This document shows, one piece after another, positions 36,421-45,379 of a stretch of DNA of 64,000 nucleotides. The position numbers and the translations under genes were made by a program. Each line of letters begins with the position of its first letter. The stretch's first letter is position 1. Location: assembly GCA_002070955.1 (NCBI GenBank), contig MWEK01000004.1, positions 1 to 64,000 on the forward strand. The letters are read 5' to 3'. This DNA comes from Planctomycetes bacterium ADurb.Bin069. Lineage in GTDB: Bacteria; Planctomycetota; UBA8108; UBA8890; UBA8898. The notes under the pieces were generated by a model. That model made no database searches. It was not told the origin of the DNA and saw only the letters and a program-made list of their open reading frames with translations.

Positions 36421-38934
36421 ATGGAAAATATCTTCGACCGTTTCACGGAACGGGCCAAAAAGGTTCTGGGACTCGCCCGGCGCGAGGCCCAGGAGCTGAA
36501 CCACGATTACATCGGCACCGAGCACCTGCTGCTCGGCCTCGTGCGCGAGGGCGGCGGCGTCGCCGCGAACGTGCTGCGCAACCTCGGCGTGGACAACGAC
36601 CGCATCCGCGAAGAGGTCATGAAGTACATGCAGCCGGGCCCGAACATGAAGGTCCTGAGCAAGCTGCCCTTCACCCCGCGCGTCAAGAAGGTGCTGGAGC
36701 TGTCCCTCGAGGCGGCCATTGAACTCGGCCACAATTACGTCGGCACCGAGCACCTGCTGTTGGGCCTGATCCGCGAGAACGACGGCGTGGCCGCCCACGT
36801 GCTCCTGGATCTCGGCCTCCGGCTCGAGGAGGTGCGGGACGCCGTGCTCGAACTCCTCGGCAGCCCGCAGTCCCAGGCGTCGGAGGCGTCCCCGTCGACG
36901 CCGGCGTCGCTCCTCGGCTCGTCGTCGGGGCCGAAGCGCGGCAAGTCCAAGACCCCCGCGCTGGATTCCTTCGGCCGGGATCTCACGGAGCTGGCCCGGG
37001 AGAACAAGCTCGACCCCGTGATCGGCCGGCGCGAGGAGATCGAGCGCGTGATCCAGATCCTCGTGCGCCGTTCCAAGAACAACCCCGTCCTGCTGGGCGA
37101 GCCCGGCGTGGGCAAGACCGCCATCGTGGAGGGCCTGGCCCAGGACATCGTGGATGGCAACGTGCCGGAGCTGCTCCGGGACCGGCGGCTCGTGGTGCTC
37201 GATCTCGCCATGATGGTGGCGGGCACGAAGTACCGCGGGCAGTTCGAGGAGCGCATCAAGGCCGTCATCAACGAGGTCAAGCGCTCCGGCAACATAATTC
37301 TCTTCGTCGACGAGCTGCACACCCTGGTGGGCGCGGGCGGGGCCGAGGGCGCCATCGATGCCGCCAACGTGCTCAAGCCGGCGCTGGCGCGCGGCGAGGT
37401 CCAGTGCATCGGCGCGACGACGTTGGACGAATACCGCAAATTCATCGAGAAGGACGGCGCCCTGGAGCGCCGCTTCCAGACCATCATCGTGAATCCGCCC
37501 AGCCCCGAGGAGACCGTTCAGATCCTGCAGGGCCTGCGCGATCGCTACGAGGCCCACCACCGCGTCAAGATCGAGGACGCGGCCCTGCGCGCCGCGGTGG
37601 AGATGTCGACCCGCTACATCAGCGGCCGCTTCCTGCCCGACAAGGCCATCGACGTCATCGACGAGGCCGGCTCCCGCGTCCGCATGCGCACCATGACCCG
37701 GCCGCCCGATCTGCGCTCCATCGACAAGGAGATCGAACGCCTCACCAAGGAAAAGGAGGAGGCGGTCGCCGAGCAGGACTTCGAGCGCGCGGCGCGCGTT
37801 CGCGACCAGGCCGATCAGCACAAGAAAAAGCGCGAGACCCTCAAGCGCGAGTGGCAGGAAAAGTCCCAGGAGTTCAACGGCGTCGTCGACGTCGAGGTCG
37901 TGGCGGAAACCGTGTCGAAAATGTCCGGGATTCCGCTGACGCGCCTGGAGCGCGCCGAAGCCGACCGCCTCCTCAAGATGGAGGAGGAGCTGCACAAGAC
38001 GATCGTCAGCCAGCAGGAGGCCATCAAGACCATCGCCCGGGCCGTCCGCCGCTCGCGCTCGGGTCTCAAGGACCCGCGCCGGCCGGTGGGCTCGTTCCTC
38101 TTCCTGGGGCCCACGGGCGTGGGCAAGACGCTCGTCGCCAAGTCGCTCGCGCAGTTCATGTTCGGCTCGGAGGATGCGCTCGTCCAAATCGACATGTCGG
38201 AGTACATGGAGAAGCACAACGTGTCGCGCCTGGTCGGCGCGCCGCCCGGCTACATCGGCTACGAGGAGGGCGGCCAGCTCACCGAGAAGGTCAGGCGCAT
38301 GCCCTACGCCGTGGTGCTCCTGGATGAGATCGAGAAGGCGCACGCCGACGTCTTCAACATGCTGCTGCAGATCATGGAGGAGGGCCACCTCACCGACAGC
38401 TTCGGGCGCCGCGTGGATTTCCGCAACGCCGTCGTGATCATGACCTCGAACATCGGCGCGAGCCTGATCAAGAACCGCTCCGGCCTCGGGTTCCGGCAGA
38501 CGGGCGGGGATCGCTCCTACGAGGAGATGCGCAAGGAGCTGATGGAGGAAGTCAACCACAACTTCCGGCCCGAGTTCCTCGGGCGCCTGGACGAGATCAT
38601 CGTCTTTCGCGGGCTGACCGAGCAGGACATGCGCCGGATCATCGAACTGGAGTTCGAGCGCGTGAAACAACGCTTGAACCAGCGCGGCATCGCCATCGAG
38701 CTGGGCGACAGCGCCAAGGAGTTCCTGCTGGCCATCGGCATCGAGAAGGACGCGGGCGCGCGGCCGCTCAAGCGCGCCATCGAAACGCATGTCGAGGACC
38801 CGCTCGCCGAGGAGCTGCTGCGCGGCTCCTACCCGGAGGGCGCCAAGGTGCTCGTGGTGAAGGAGGGCCCGGGCCTGAAGTTCACCTACAGCCCCATCGC
38901 CCATCCGACCGTGAGCGCGGACGTGAAGCGTTGA
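36421..38934 (+). CDS. clpC: AAA+ unfoldase ClpC
   Basis: An 837-residue Hsp100 unfoldase. Two N-terminal Clp repeats ([38 protein letters not shown]), which in ClpC bind phospho-arginine, occupy residues 1 to about 145. NBD1 has Walker A GEPGVGKT (226-233), the M-domain carries a UVR-type motif (about 441-476, [20 protein letters not shown]), and NBD2 has GPTGVGKT (563-570). The short M domain and UVR motif distinguish ClpC from ClpA and ClpB. No clpP is beside it. The C terminus is VSADVKR. The next gene starts close behind, in the same operon. Confidence 0.97.
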   Translation: MENIFDRFTERAKKVLGLARREAQELNHDYIGTEHLLLGLVREGGGVAANVLRNLGVDNDRIREEVMKYMQPGPNMKVLSKLPFTPRVKKVLELSLEAAIELGHNYVGTEHLLLGLIRENDGVAAHVLLDLGLRLEEVRDAVLELLGSPQSQASEASPSTPASLLGSSSGPKRGKSKTPALDSFGRDLTELARENKLDPVIGRREEIERVIQILVRRSKNNPVLLGEPGVGKTAIVEGLAQDIVDGNVPELLRDRRLVVLDLAMMVAGTKYRGQFEERIKAVINEVKRSGNIILFVDELHTLVGAGGAEGAIDAANVLKPALARGEVQCIGATTLDEYRKFIEKDGALERRFQTIIVNPPSPEETVQILQGLRDRYEAHHRVKIEDAALRAAVEMSTRYISGRFLPDKAIDVIDEAGSRVRMRTMTRPPDLRSIDKEIERLTKEKEEAVAEQDFERAARVRDQADQHKKKRETLKREWQEKSQEFNGVVDVEVVAETVSKMSGIPLTRLERAEADRLLKMEEELHKTIVSQQEAIKTIARAVRRSRSGLKDPRRPVGSFLFLGPTGVGKTLVAKSLAQFMFGSEDALVQIDMSEYMEKHNVSRLVGAPPGYIGYEEGGQLTEKVRRMPYAVVLLDEIEKAHADVFNMLLQIMEEGHLTDSFGRRVDFRNAVVIMTSNIGASLIKNRSGLGFRQTGGDRSYEEMRKELMEEVNHNFRPEFLGRLDEIIVFRGLTEQDMRRIIELEFERVKQRLNQRGIAIELGDSAKEFLLAIGIEKDAGARPLKRAIETHVEDPLAEELLRGSYPEGAKVLVVKEGPGLKFTYSPIAHPTVSADVKR

Positions 38935-38972
38935 GCCCGGAGCGGCGGCCGTTGACCGGAGAAGGAGCAGGC

Positions 38973-41243
38973 GTGGTGACGGGAGAGGGGGGCGCGGGCG
39001 CCGCCCTGCGGCGGGTGCTCGTGTCGCCTTGCAAACTCGCTGCGCCCATCGACCTTCGCGTGCTGCTCGCCGCGGACGTCCTCGCCCGTTGGCGGCGCGC
39101 GCACACCGCTCGGGTGGAGGTTGCCTTCGCGCTCAATCACGGCGGCAAGTGGGCTTCCGCCGGCGTGCATGCTCTCGAGGATTTGCCCGACGCCGTCGAC
39201 CGCCGGCGGAAAAAGTTCCAGGATGACATCGCCGCCGCGATCGCACGCCTGGGCCTGAACTGCGGCGCGCAGGTGCGTTTCTCGCTGGATCCGGACTTCG
39301 CGCGGGGCGCCCAGCGGCTGTTCACGGCTCTGTTCGCCCGCGGCTGCATCACCCGGGACCGCGTCGTGGCTCCCTGGTGCTTCTCGTGTCTGACCGCGCT
39401 GGACTCCGACCGCAAGCGCCAGGCGCGGGAAGAAACCGTCGCCGCGGTGCAGGTCCTGTTTCCGCTCAAGGGCACCGACAAGAAGCTGCCGGTGCCCTTC
39501 CGATCGCCGGAGTTGCTCGGGGCCACCGTGGGTGTGGCGATCCATCCCGGCGACAAGACGCTCGAGCCCCTCATCGGCCGGACGGTTCGGGTGCCGCTCT
39601 ACGGGCGCGAGGCAAAGGTGTTCGGCCTGGCCGAGTCGGGCCTGGCGGGGACCGTCAGGCCCGTGTTGCCGGCGTATGACCAGGCGGACTTCGAGCTGGC
39701 CCAGGCGAACCACCTGGCGGTGGTCGATGTGCTCGGCGGCGACGGGAAGCTCAACGCCGCGGCGGGGAGATACGCGGGCAAGACCGCCGCGGAGGCTCGC
39801 GAGCTCATCCGCCAGGATCTGGCCGAGGCCGGCGCTCTCGGCGGAACGGAGTCGATCGCCGTCACGCGGCCGGAGTGCGAGATCTGCGGTCAACCGCTCG
39901 GGGCCCGCGCGACCTATCAGTGGTTCGTGCACCTGGAAGCGTTGGGGGGCGATTTCGATCACGCGTGGCTCCGCGCGCACGCCGCGCCCGCCGCGTTCCG
40001 GCGGGCGCTGGAGGCCGAAGCCGGCCGCGTCCGGTGGTGTGTCAGCCGGCAGTCGGAGTGGGGCGTGCCGCTCCCGGCGTGGTACTGCGGCTCGTGCGGC
40101 GAGTTCACGGTGGCGGTCGGCGCGCCCGAAAACTGCGCGGCGTGCGGCGCGACGGCTTTCGCGCAGGCGCCGGAAAAACTCTCCTCGGGCTTTCTGGCGG
40201 CGGTGTGGCCCCTGCTTGCCGCCGCGCCGGGCGCCGACGAGGACGATGAGCCCGAGCCCGCCCTCATAACGGCGCTCTTCGGCGAGCGAGAGGCCGAACT
40301 GGCCTACCTGACGCTGCGGACGGCGCGCGGCGTCGCCTCGACCCAAGAGATCGAGCGCGCCGCCGCTGTTAAGCCGAGCGCGGCGGGCGTGCCGCCGCCG
40401 GGAGCCGAGCCCGACGCGCTGCGCGTGAGCCTTCTCATGAAGGGCGCGCGGGGCGAATGGTACGAGCAGGCGCGCGACGCGCTGCGGGCGTTCGTCGCCT
40501 TTTTCGCCCGCGTCGCCGCGGCGCAGGCCGAACCGCTCCCGGCCGGCGGAGAAATGCCGCTGGTCGAGCAGTGGCTGGTCCACTCCTGCCGCCAGGGGGA
40601 GCGGTTCCTGCGGCGGGCGCTGGAGGAGGCGCGCTTGGGTTTCCTGGGCGAGACCCTCCGCCGCTTCGTCCTCGCGCCCCTCGCCGACGTGTACCTGCCG
40701 CGCCTGCCTACGCGCCCGCCCGCGGCGGCGGCGCTCGCCGCCGCCGGGCTCAAGGCGCATGCGCTTCCGTATCTGGCGCTCCTCGCGCCGGCCGCGGCCG
40801 AGGAGATCCGGCGCGCCGGGTTCCGCGATGATTCCGGCGCCGGGGATGCGGCCGCGGAAGAACCCATCGATCGCGTGCTCCTGAGACGCGTGCGCCAGCT
40901 TCTGCGGCTGGAACGGCTGTTCGGCAGGGAGCCGGCCCGCGCCGCGCGCGCGGCCATCCGCGGCCCGGCGAGCGAGGCCGCGGCGCTGCGCCTCGCCGCG
41001 GAGGCGTTCGGCGTCGCGGCGGTGTCGGCGGCCCTGGCGCGGCCGCGCGAAACCGGGACGCCCTACCGGGGCGAGATCTTCGGCGAGGTGGTGCTGCTCA
41101 CCCCCGCCGGGGAGAGCAATCTCGATGGGGTCATCGAACGGCTCAGGCGGCGCCGCGCCGCGCAACGGCGCGACGCCGCCGAGAGCAACGAATTCATCAA
41201 CGAGCTCAAGCGCGCGAGCGAGCGCGCCGGGGGCGGAGCCTAG
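38973..41243 (+). CDS. Valyl-tRNA synthetase-like pseudoenzyme lacking HIGH and KMSKS
   Basis: A 756-residue protein. GTG at 38973 is preferred, with GAAGGAG five bases upstream; a TTG overlapping the clpC stop at 38931 is the alternative. The frame follows ValRS from end to end: FTALFARGCITRDRVVAPWC and CFSCLTALDSD as in the connective region, the editing domain (LIGRTVRVPLYGREAKV), CxxC at 302/305, WCVSRQ (355-360), zinc-type pairs C372/C375 and C388/C391, an anticodon-domain-like half and a C-terminal coil. The active parts are eroded: HIGH is replaced by IDLRV (26-30), the KMSKS position reads RAAAVKPSA, the Thr-rich editing strand is PFRSPEL (175-181) and only D236 of the HDxxD motif remains. 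It cannot charge tRNA in the usual way. Role unknown; location after ClpC is suggestive. A degraded but open pseudogene seems unlikely for 756 codons. Confidence 0.8.
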   Translation: MVTGEGGAGAALRRVLVSPCKLAAPIDLRVLLAADVLARWRRAHTARVEVAFALNHGGKWASAGVHALEDLPDAVDRRRKKFQDDIAAAIARLGLNCGAQVRFSLDPDFARGAQRLFTALFARGCITRDRVVAPWCFSCLTALDSDRKRQAREETVAAVQVLFPLKGTDKKLPVPFRSPELLGATVGVAIHPGDKTLEPLIGRTVRVPLYGREAKVFGLAESGLAGTVRPVLPAYDQADFELAQANHLAVVDVLGGDGKLNAAAGRYAGKTAAEARELIRQDLAEAGALGGTESIAVTRPECEICGQPLGARATYQWFVHLEALGGDFDHAWLRAHAAPAAFRRALEAEAGRVRWCVSRQSEWGVPLPAWYCGSCGEFTVAVGAPENCAACGATAFAQAPEKLSSGFLAAVWPLLAAAPGADEDDEPEPALITALFGEREAELAYLTLRTARGVASTQEIERAAAVKPSAAGVPPPGAEPDALRVSLLMKGARGEWYEQARDALRAFVAFFARVAAAQAEPLPAGGEMPLVEQWLVHSCRQGERFLRRALEEARLGFLGETLRRFVLAPLADVYLPRLPTRPPAAAALAAAGLKAHALPYLALLAPAAAEEIRRAGFRDDSGAGDAAAEEPIDRVLLRRVRQLLRLERLFGREPARAARAAIRGPASEAAALRLAAEAFGVAAVSAALARPRETGTPYRGEIFGEVVLLTPAGESNLDGVIERLRRRRAAQRRDAAESNEFINELKRASERAGGGA

Positions 41244-41275
41244 CGCGGCGGCCGGGCCCGTCCGCAAGGAGACGC

Positions 41276-42667
41276 ATGGGACCAATCCGGTTCATTGCGG
41301 TCGCCGCGGTGGCGCTGGGCCTGCCGCTCCGAGGGCAGGAGGCGCCGGGAACCGCGGCGCTCAAGGCGCTTCTTGACGCGCCCTCGGAACGGATCGATCT
41401 GTACGCCGGCGTGCTGCTGCTGGGCGCGCAGGCGGGTCGCGCGGTGCCGCCGCACTTGGATTACCTCCTGCGCCTCACGAAAGCGGCCGGCGAATCTATC
41501 GCCGCGGGCGACGGCTCGCACGCGGCCTGCCTGGCCGCCGCGGCCGGCGTCGTGTTCGGCGCCGAAGGCTTTCGCGCCGATCACGAGGATCTGTCGCTGG
41601 AGGCTCTGACCCTGCCGCGGGCGATCGAGCAGAAACGCGGCCCGCCCATCATGATCGTCGTTCTGGTGCTGGCGGCGCTGCGGGATGCGCCGGCGGCCGC
41701 CCAGGTCATCTGCGCGGGAGGCCGTTACTTCGTGCGCATGGGCCCGGCGGGCCAGGAGCGCTTCCTGGACGTGGAGAGCGGCCGCGTCGCGGCCCCCGGC
41801 GATCCGCTGCTGCGCGGCGCGCGTCTGGAGGGTGCGCCGGCGCTCAGCACGCGCCAGATTCTCGGGCACTACGCGCTGTGTCTCGGGCGCGCGGCGCAGC
41901 GGGAGCGCCGCGATGCGCTGGCCGGCCGCTTCCTGAAGATCGCCTGGCATCTGGCGCCGCAGAATCCGGAGCTGTACGTCGTCGAGGGGCGTCGCGCCCT
42001 CCTGCGCTGGGAACTCGCCAAGGCCGAACGCTGCTTCGTGCGCGCTCTCAGGCTCGACCCGGTTCTCAGGGACGGGCACGTGGGCATGGCGGAGATCTTC
42101 GTCCGGCAGCGGCGTTTGAACGAGGCCGCTTCGGCCCTGGAGAAGGCGTTCGCCGCCGATCGTGAGGATCCGGAAGCCCTGCGCGTTCGCGGCGAGCTCT
42201 TTCTGGCGAAGGGCGACTTCCGCGCCGCGCAGGATCTCTTCGAGCGCTTCGCGCAGTGGAAGCCGCAGGACCCGCGCGCCTGGAGCGGGCTGGCGCTGGC
42301 GCACATCGGCCGCAACAATCGGGCCGGGGCCCGCGCGGCGCTGGCGCAGGCCGAGGCGCGGGCGCCCGCCGGGGTCGAGACGCAGTTCGCGGCGGGCGAA
42401 ATCCTCGCGCACGAGCAGGACTTGGACCGCGCCTTCACGGCGTTCCGCAAGACCATCGAAGCCAACGCCCGCTTCGCGCCGGGGTATCTGCGGCGCGGCG
42501 CCATCTACGAGGCCTGGAACGTGCCCGGCGCGGCGCTGCGCGACTACCGGATGTGCCTGGAGCTTCTGGAGCTGCCCCGCGAGCATCCCTTCGCGCGCGA
42601 CATTGCCGCGCGCATCGCGAAGCTGCGCGCGGACCTGGGGGCCGAGGGACCGGGGGAAATGCGGTAA
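41276..42667 (+). CDS. Exported tetratricopeptide protein with SirB1-like N-terminal domain
   Basis: A 463-residue protein with signal peptide (MGPIRFIAVAAVALGLPLRGQ). Residues about 115-180 (LPRAIEQKRGPPIMIVVLVLAAL ... AGGRYFVRM ... ERFLDVESGR) resemble the SirB1/transglutaminase-like domain often joined to TPRs; I cannot see a convincing Cys-His-Asp triad, so it is probably inactive. From about residue 200 at least six TPR units follow (AQRERRDALAGRFLKIAWHLAPQNPELYVV; KAERCFVRALRLDP; ASALEKAFAADREDP; AAQDLFERFAQWKPQDP). Probably a periplasmic scaffold. It starts 32 bases after the synthetase-like gene and ends the operon, convergent with the GGDEF-EAL gene. Confidence 0.75.
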   Translation: MGPIRFIAVAAVALGLPLRGQEAPGTAALKALLDAPSERIDLYAGVLLLGAQAGRAVPPHLDYLLRLTKAAGESIAAGDGSHAACLAAAAGVVFGAEGFRADHEDLSLEALTLPRAIEQKRGPPIMIVVLVLAALRDAPAAAQVICAGGRYFVRMGPAGQERFLDVESGRVAAPGDPLLRGARLEGAPALSTRQILGHYALCLGRAAQRERRDALAGRFLKIAWHLAPQNPELYVVEGRRALLRWELAKAERCFVRALRLDPVLRDGHVGMAEIFVRQRRLNEAASALEKAFAADREDPEALRVRGELFLAKGDFRAAQDLFERFAQWKPQDPRAWSGLALAHIGRNNRAGARAALAQAEARAPAGVETQFAAGEILAHEQDLDRAFTAFRKTIEANARFAPGYLRRGAIYEAWNVPGAALRDYRMCLELLELPREHPFARDIAARIAKLRADLGAEGPGEMR

Positions 42668-42686
42668 GGCGGCGGAGCCCCCGGAT

Positions 42687-45101
42687 TCACGCCTCGACGC
42701 TCAGCTTCTCCCCGTACGTTTCCAGGAACCGCGCGAATTCCTCGGGCGGGAGGGCGGGGCTGTAGAGAAACCCCTGCGCCTCGTCGCAGCCCGCTTCCTT
42801 GAGAAACCGCTCCTGGGCGGAGGTCTCCACGCCCTCGGCCACCACGGTGAGGCCCAGGTTGTGCGCCATGGCGATGATGGCCTTGACGATCGCGGCCGCG
42901 TCGGGGTCGTCGTTCACGTTGCACACGAAGGAGCGGTCGATCTTCAAGGTGTGAAAGGGCAGCCGCCTGAGCGCGTTGAGCGATGCGTAGCCCGTGCCGA
43001 AGTCGTCGATGGCGAGCTGAACCCCGAGGGTTTTCAGCGCGCCGAGCGCCGTGGCGATGTCGGCGGCCTCCTCCATGAGGAAGTTCTCGGTGACCTCCAG
43101 GATGAGGCGGTTGGGCTCGACGGCCGCCCTGGCGAGCGCCTTGCGCACCGTGCGCGCGATGGTGCCCCGCTGGAACTGGTAGCCCGAGAGATTGACGCTG
43201 ACATCCAGGGGGGGCGCGCCCGCCGCGTCCCATGCCTTGACCTGGGCGCAGGCCTGGGACAGCACCCACTCCCCCAGCGGCGCGATGAGCCCCGTCTCCT
43301 CCGCGAGGGGGATGAACTTCGCGGGCTCGATGAGTCCGGCGCCGCCGTGCCGCCAGCGCAGCAGCGCCTCGGCGCCGATCAGCTTCCGGTCCTTGAGCGT
43401 GACGAGGGGCTGGTAGTAAACGAAGAGCTCGTCGTGCTTCATGGCGTGCCTGAGATTGGTTTCCAGGAGCACGCGCTCCAGGGCGCTCACCGTGAGCTCC
43501 GACGTGTAGGTGCGGTAGCTGTTCTTGCCGTCGCCCTTGGCGCGGTACATGGCCGCCTCGGTGTTCTTCACCATGGTGTCGGCATCGTCGGCATCGTCGG
43601 GGAACACGCAGATGCCGATGCTCGCCGAGGTGTAGAACTCCTTGCCGTTCAGGATGAACGGCGCGGCCATGGAATCCAGGATCCGCTGGGCGAGGACCTC
43701 GGGCTCCTTGAGGGGCGACACGTCCTCGATCAGGACCGCGAATTCATCGCCGCCCAGCCGGGCGAGGGTGTCGTCGGAGCCGACGTGCGCCTGGAGGCGC
43801 GGCACGAGGGACTGCAGCAACTGGTCGCCGACGGCGTGCCCCAGGCTCTCGTTGATATGCTTGAAGCGGTCCAGGTCCAGGAAAAGGAGCGCAATTTTGC
43901 GTTGCGAGCGCCGCGCGTTCATGATCGAAAGCTGCAGCCGCGCGTTGAAGAGCAGCCGGTTGGGGAGCTTCGTCAGGGGATCGAGATTGGCCAAGCGGGT
44001 GATCTCGGCCTCGGACTCCCGCGAGGCGCTCAGGTCCTCGAAAGTGCCCACGTAGTTGATGCAGCGGCCGTCGGAGTCCCTGACCTCGTTGATCGTGAGC
44101 CAGGCGGGGAAGAAATCGCCGTTTTTGCGGCGGTTCCAGAGCTCTCCCCGCCAGTACCCGGTCTCCCTGAGCGCGGTCGAGATCTGTTCGTAGAACGCGG
44201 TGCTGTGCCGTCCCGACTTGAGCAGGCCGGCGCGCTGCCCCGCCGCCTCCTCCTTGGAATAGCCGGTGATTTCCGTGAAGGCGCGGTTGACATCGAGAAT
44301 TGTCCCGGCGGCATCGGTGATGAGGATGGCCTCGACCGTGCTCTCGAAGACCTTGGACCACAGGCGCAGATGCTCCTCCGAGGCGACGCGCTCCGTGACG
44401 TCGGTGAAGGTCACGGCGAAGCAGCCGAGCCGGGGCGCGAAAGCGCTCACCTCGAAGTGCTTGCCGAGGGACGGCGCGTGGAACTCGAAGCGCGTGGGCG
44501 TACCCGTCACGGCGACCTCGAGATAAAGGGCGGTCCACTTGGGATCGAGGTCCGGCATCACCTCCCGCGATGTCTTCCCGACGACCTGGGCGCGGGTCAA
44601 GCCCGTCAGGCGCTCGAAGGCGGGGTTCACATCGAGGTAGCGGTAATCGCAGGGCCGGCCCTGGGCGTCGCGGACGATCTCGTGGAAGGCGAAGGCGCTC
44701 ACCATTTCGTTGATGATCAGGCGCAGCGGCCGCTCGCTGGCCGATCCGGACTGAGCGTTGGGGGAACGCGTGACGACCAGGGCGTAGCGCTGCTGCTCGA
44801 AGATCTGGCGGCGGATGATCGTGCGCCCCAGGAACGTGCTGCCGTTGCGGCGGCGGAACGTCATGGTTTCCGGCGGCGCCGTCGGATCGATGTCGGCGCC
44901 GGACCGCTCCTCCGGCAGGACGCCGATGTCGCGCAGGCTCAGGCCGCGCAGCTCCTCGCAGGCATACCCGAGCTGAGCCGCGGCCGTCTCGTTGGCATCG
45001 ACGATGCGTCCGGAAGGCATCTCGGCCACAAGGATGATGTCGGCCGCGCGATCGAGCAGCGCTCGAAAACGTTGCAATTCCGCTAGGATGGGCTCTTTCA
45101 T
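42687..45101 (-). CDS. PAS-PAS-PAS-GGDEF-EAL cyclic-di-GMP turnover protein
   Basis: An 804-residue cytoplasmic signalling protein without membrane segments. Three PAS-type sensor domains occupy about residues 10-115, 130-245 and 250-370 (the third is the best: ESTVEAILITDAAGTILDVNRAFTEITGYSKEE). The diguanylate cyclase site is intact (GGDEF at 450-454) and so is the phosphodiesterase site (EAL at 578-580, DDFGTGYASL, EGVET). Both activities are possible; which dominates cannot be read from sequence. It is divergent from the glycosyltransferase operon that starts at 45380, so control of exopolysaccharide by c-di-GMP is a reasonable inference. Confidence 0.95.
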   Translation of the reverse strand: MKEPILAELQRFRALLDRAADIILVAEMPSGRIVDANETAAAQLGYACEELRGLSLRDIGVLPEERSGADIDPTAPPETMTFRRRNGSTFLGRTIIRRQIFEQQRYALVVTRSPNAQSGSASERPLRLIINEMVSAFAFHEIVRDAQGRPCDYRYLDVNPAFERLTGLTRAQVVGKTSREVMPDLDPKWTALYLEVAVTGTPTRFEFHAPSLGKHFEVSAFAPRLGCFAVTFTDVTERVASEEHLRLWSKVFESTVEAILITDAAGTILDVNRAFTEITGYSKEEAAGQRAGLLKSGRHSTAFYEQISTALRETGYWRGELWNRRKNGDFFPAWLTINEVRDSDGRCINYVGTFEDLSASRESEAEITRLANLDPLTKLPNRLLFNARLQLSIMNARRSQRKIALLFLDLDRFKHINESLGHAVGDQLLQSLVPRLQAHVGSDDTLARLGGDEFAVLIEDVSPLKEPEVLAQRILDSMAAPFILNGKEFYTSASIGICVFPDDADDADTMVKNTEAAMYRAKGDGKNSYRTYTSELTVSALERVLLETNLRHAMKHDELFVYYQPLVTLKDRKLIGAEALLRWRHGGAGLIEPAKFIPLAEETGLIAPLGEWVLSQACAQVKAWDAAGAPPLDVSVNLSGYQFQRGTIARTVRKALARAAVEPNRLILEVTENFLMEEAADIATALGALKTLGVQLAIDDFGTGYASLNALRRLPFHTLKIDRSFVCNVNDDPDAAAIVKAIIAMAHNLGLTVVAEGVETSAQERFLKEAGCDEAQGFLYSPALPPEEFARFLETYGEKLSVEA

Positions 45102-45379
45102 GCCCCGTGCACTGCCTCCCGGTGGATCTGGCGTGTGTGGGCGCGTCGCGCCTCATGGTGCGAGGATTCTCTTCCAGTGTTACATGGAACTTGCCCGGAG
45201 GCAGGAGAGCCGGGCGCGAGGATATATCCGCCGGTGCGAGCGAGCGTTGTGCCGCAAGAAATGTTTTTCACGGAAACGCGCGCGGGGACGTTACCGGAAG
45301 GACGGCGGGCGGGCTGCGCCCGCGTGGAACCGCCGCGTACAATAGGAAGAGGACGCGCCCCGGCGGAGGAATGCGCGCC
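45102..45379. other. Divergent intergenic region
   Basis: No gene. A -10-like TACAAT (45338-45343) stands 37 bases before the glycosyltransferase start at 45380, without a good -35. On the minus side no promoter is convincing for the GGDEF-EAL gene. Confidence 0.35.

Noticed and set aside
38931..38972. TTG start overlapping the clpC stop for the synthetase-like gene
   Set aside because: The GTG at 38973 has a much better SD (GAAGGAG); the extra residues have no similarity to ValRS.
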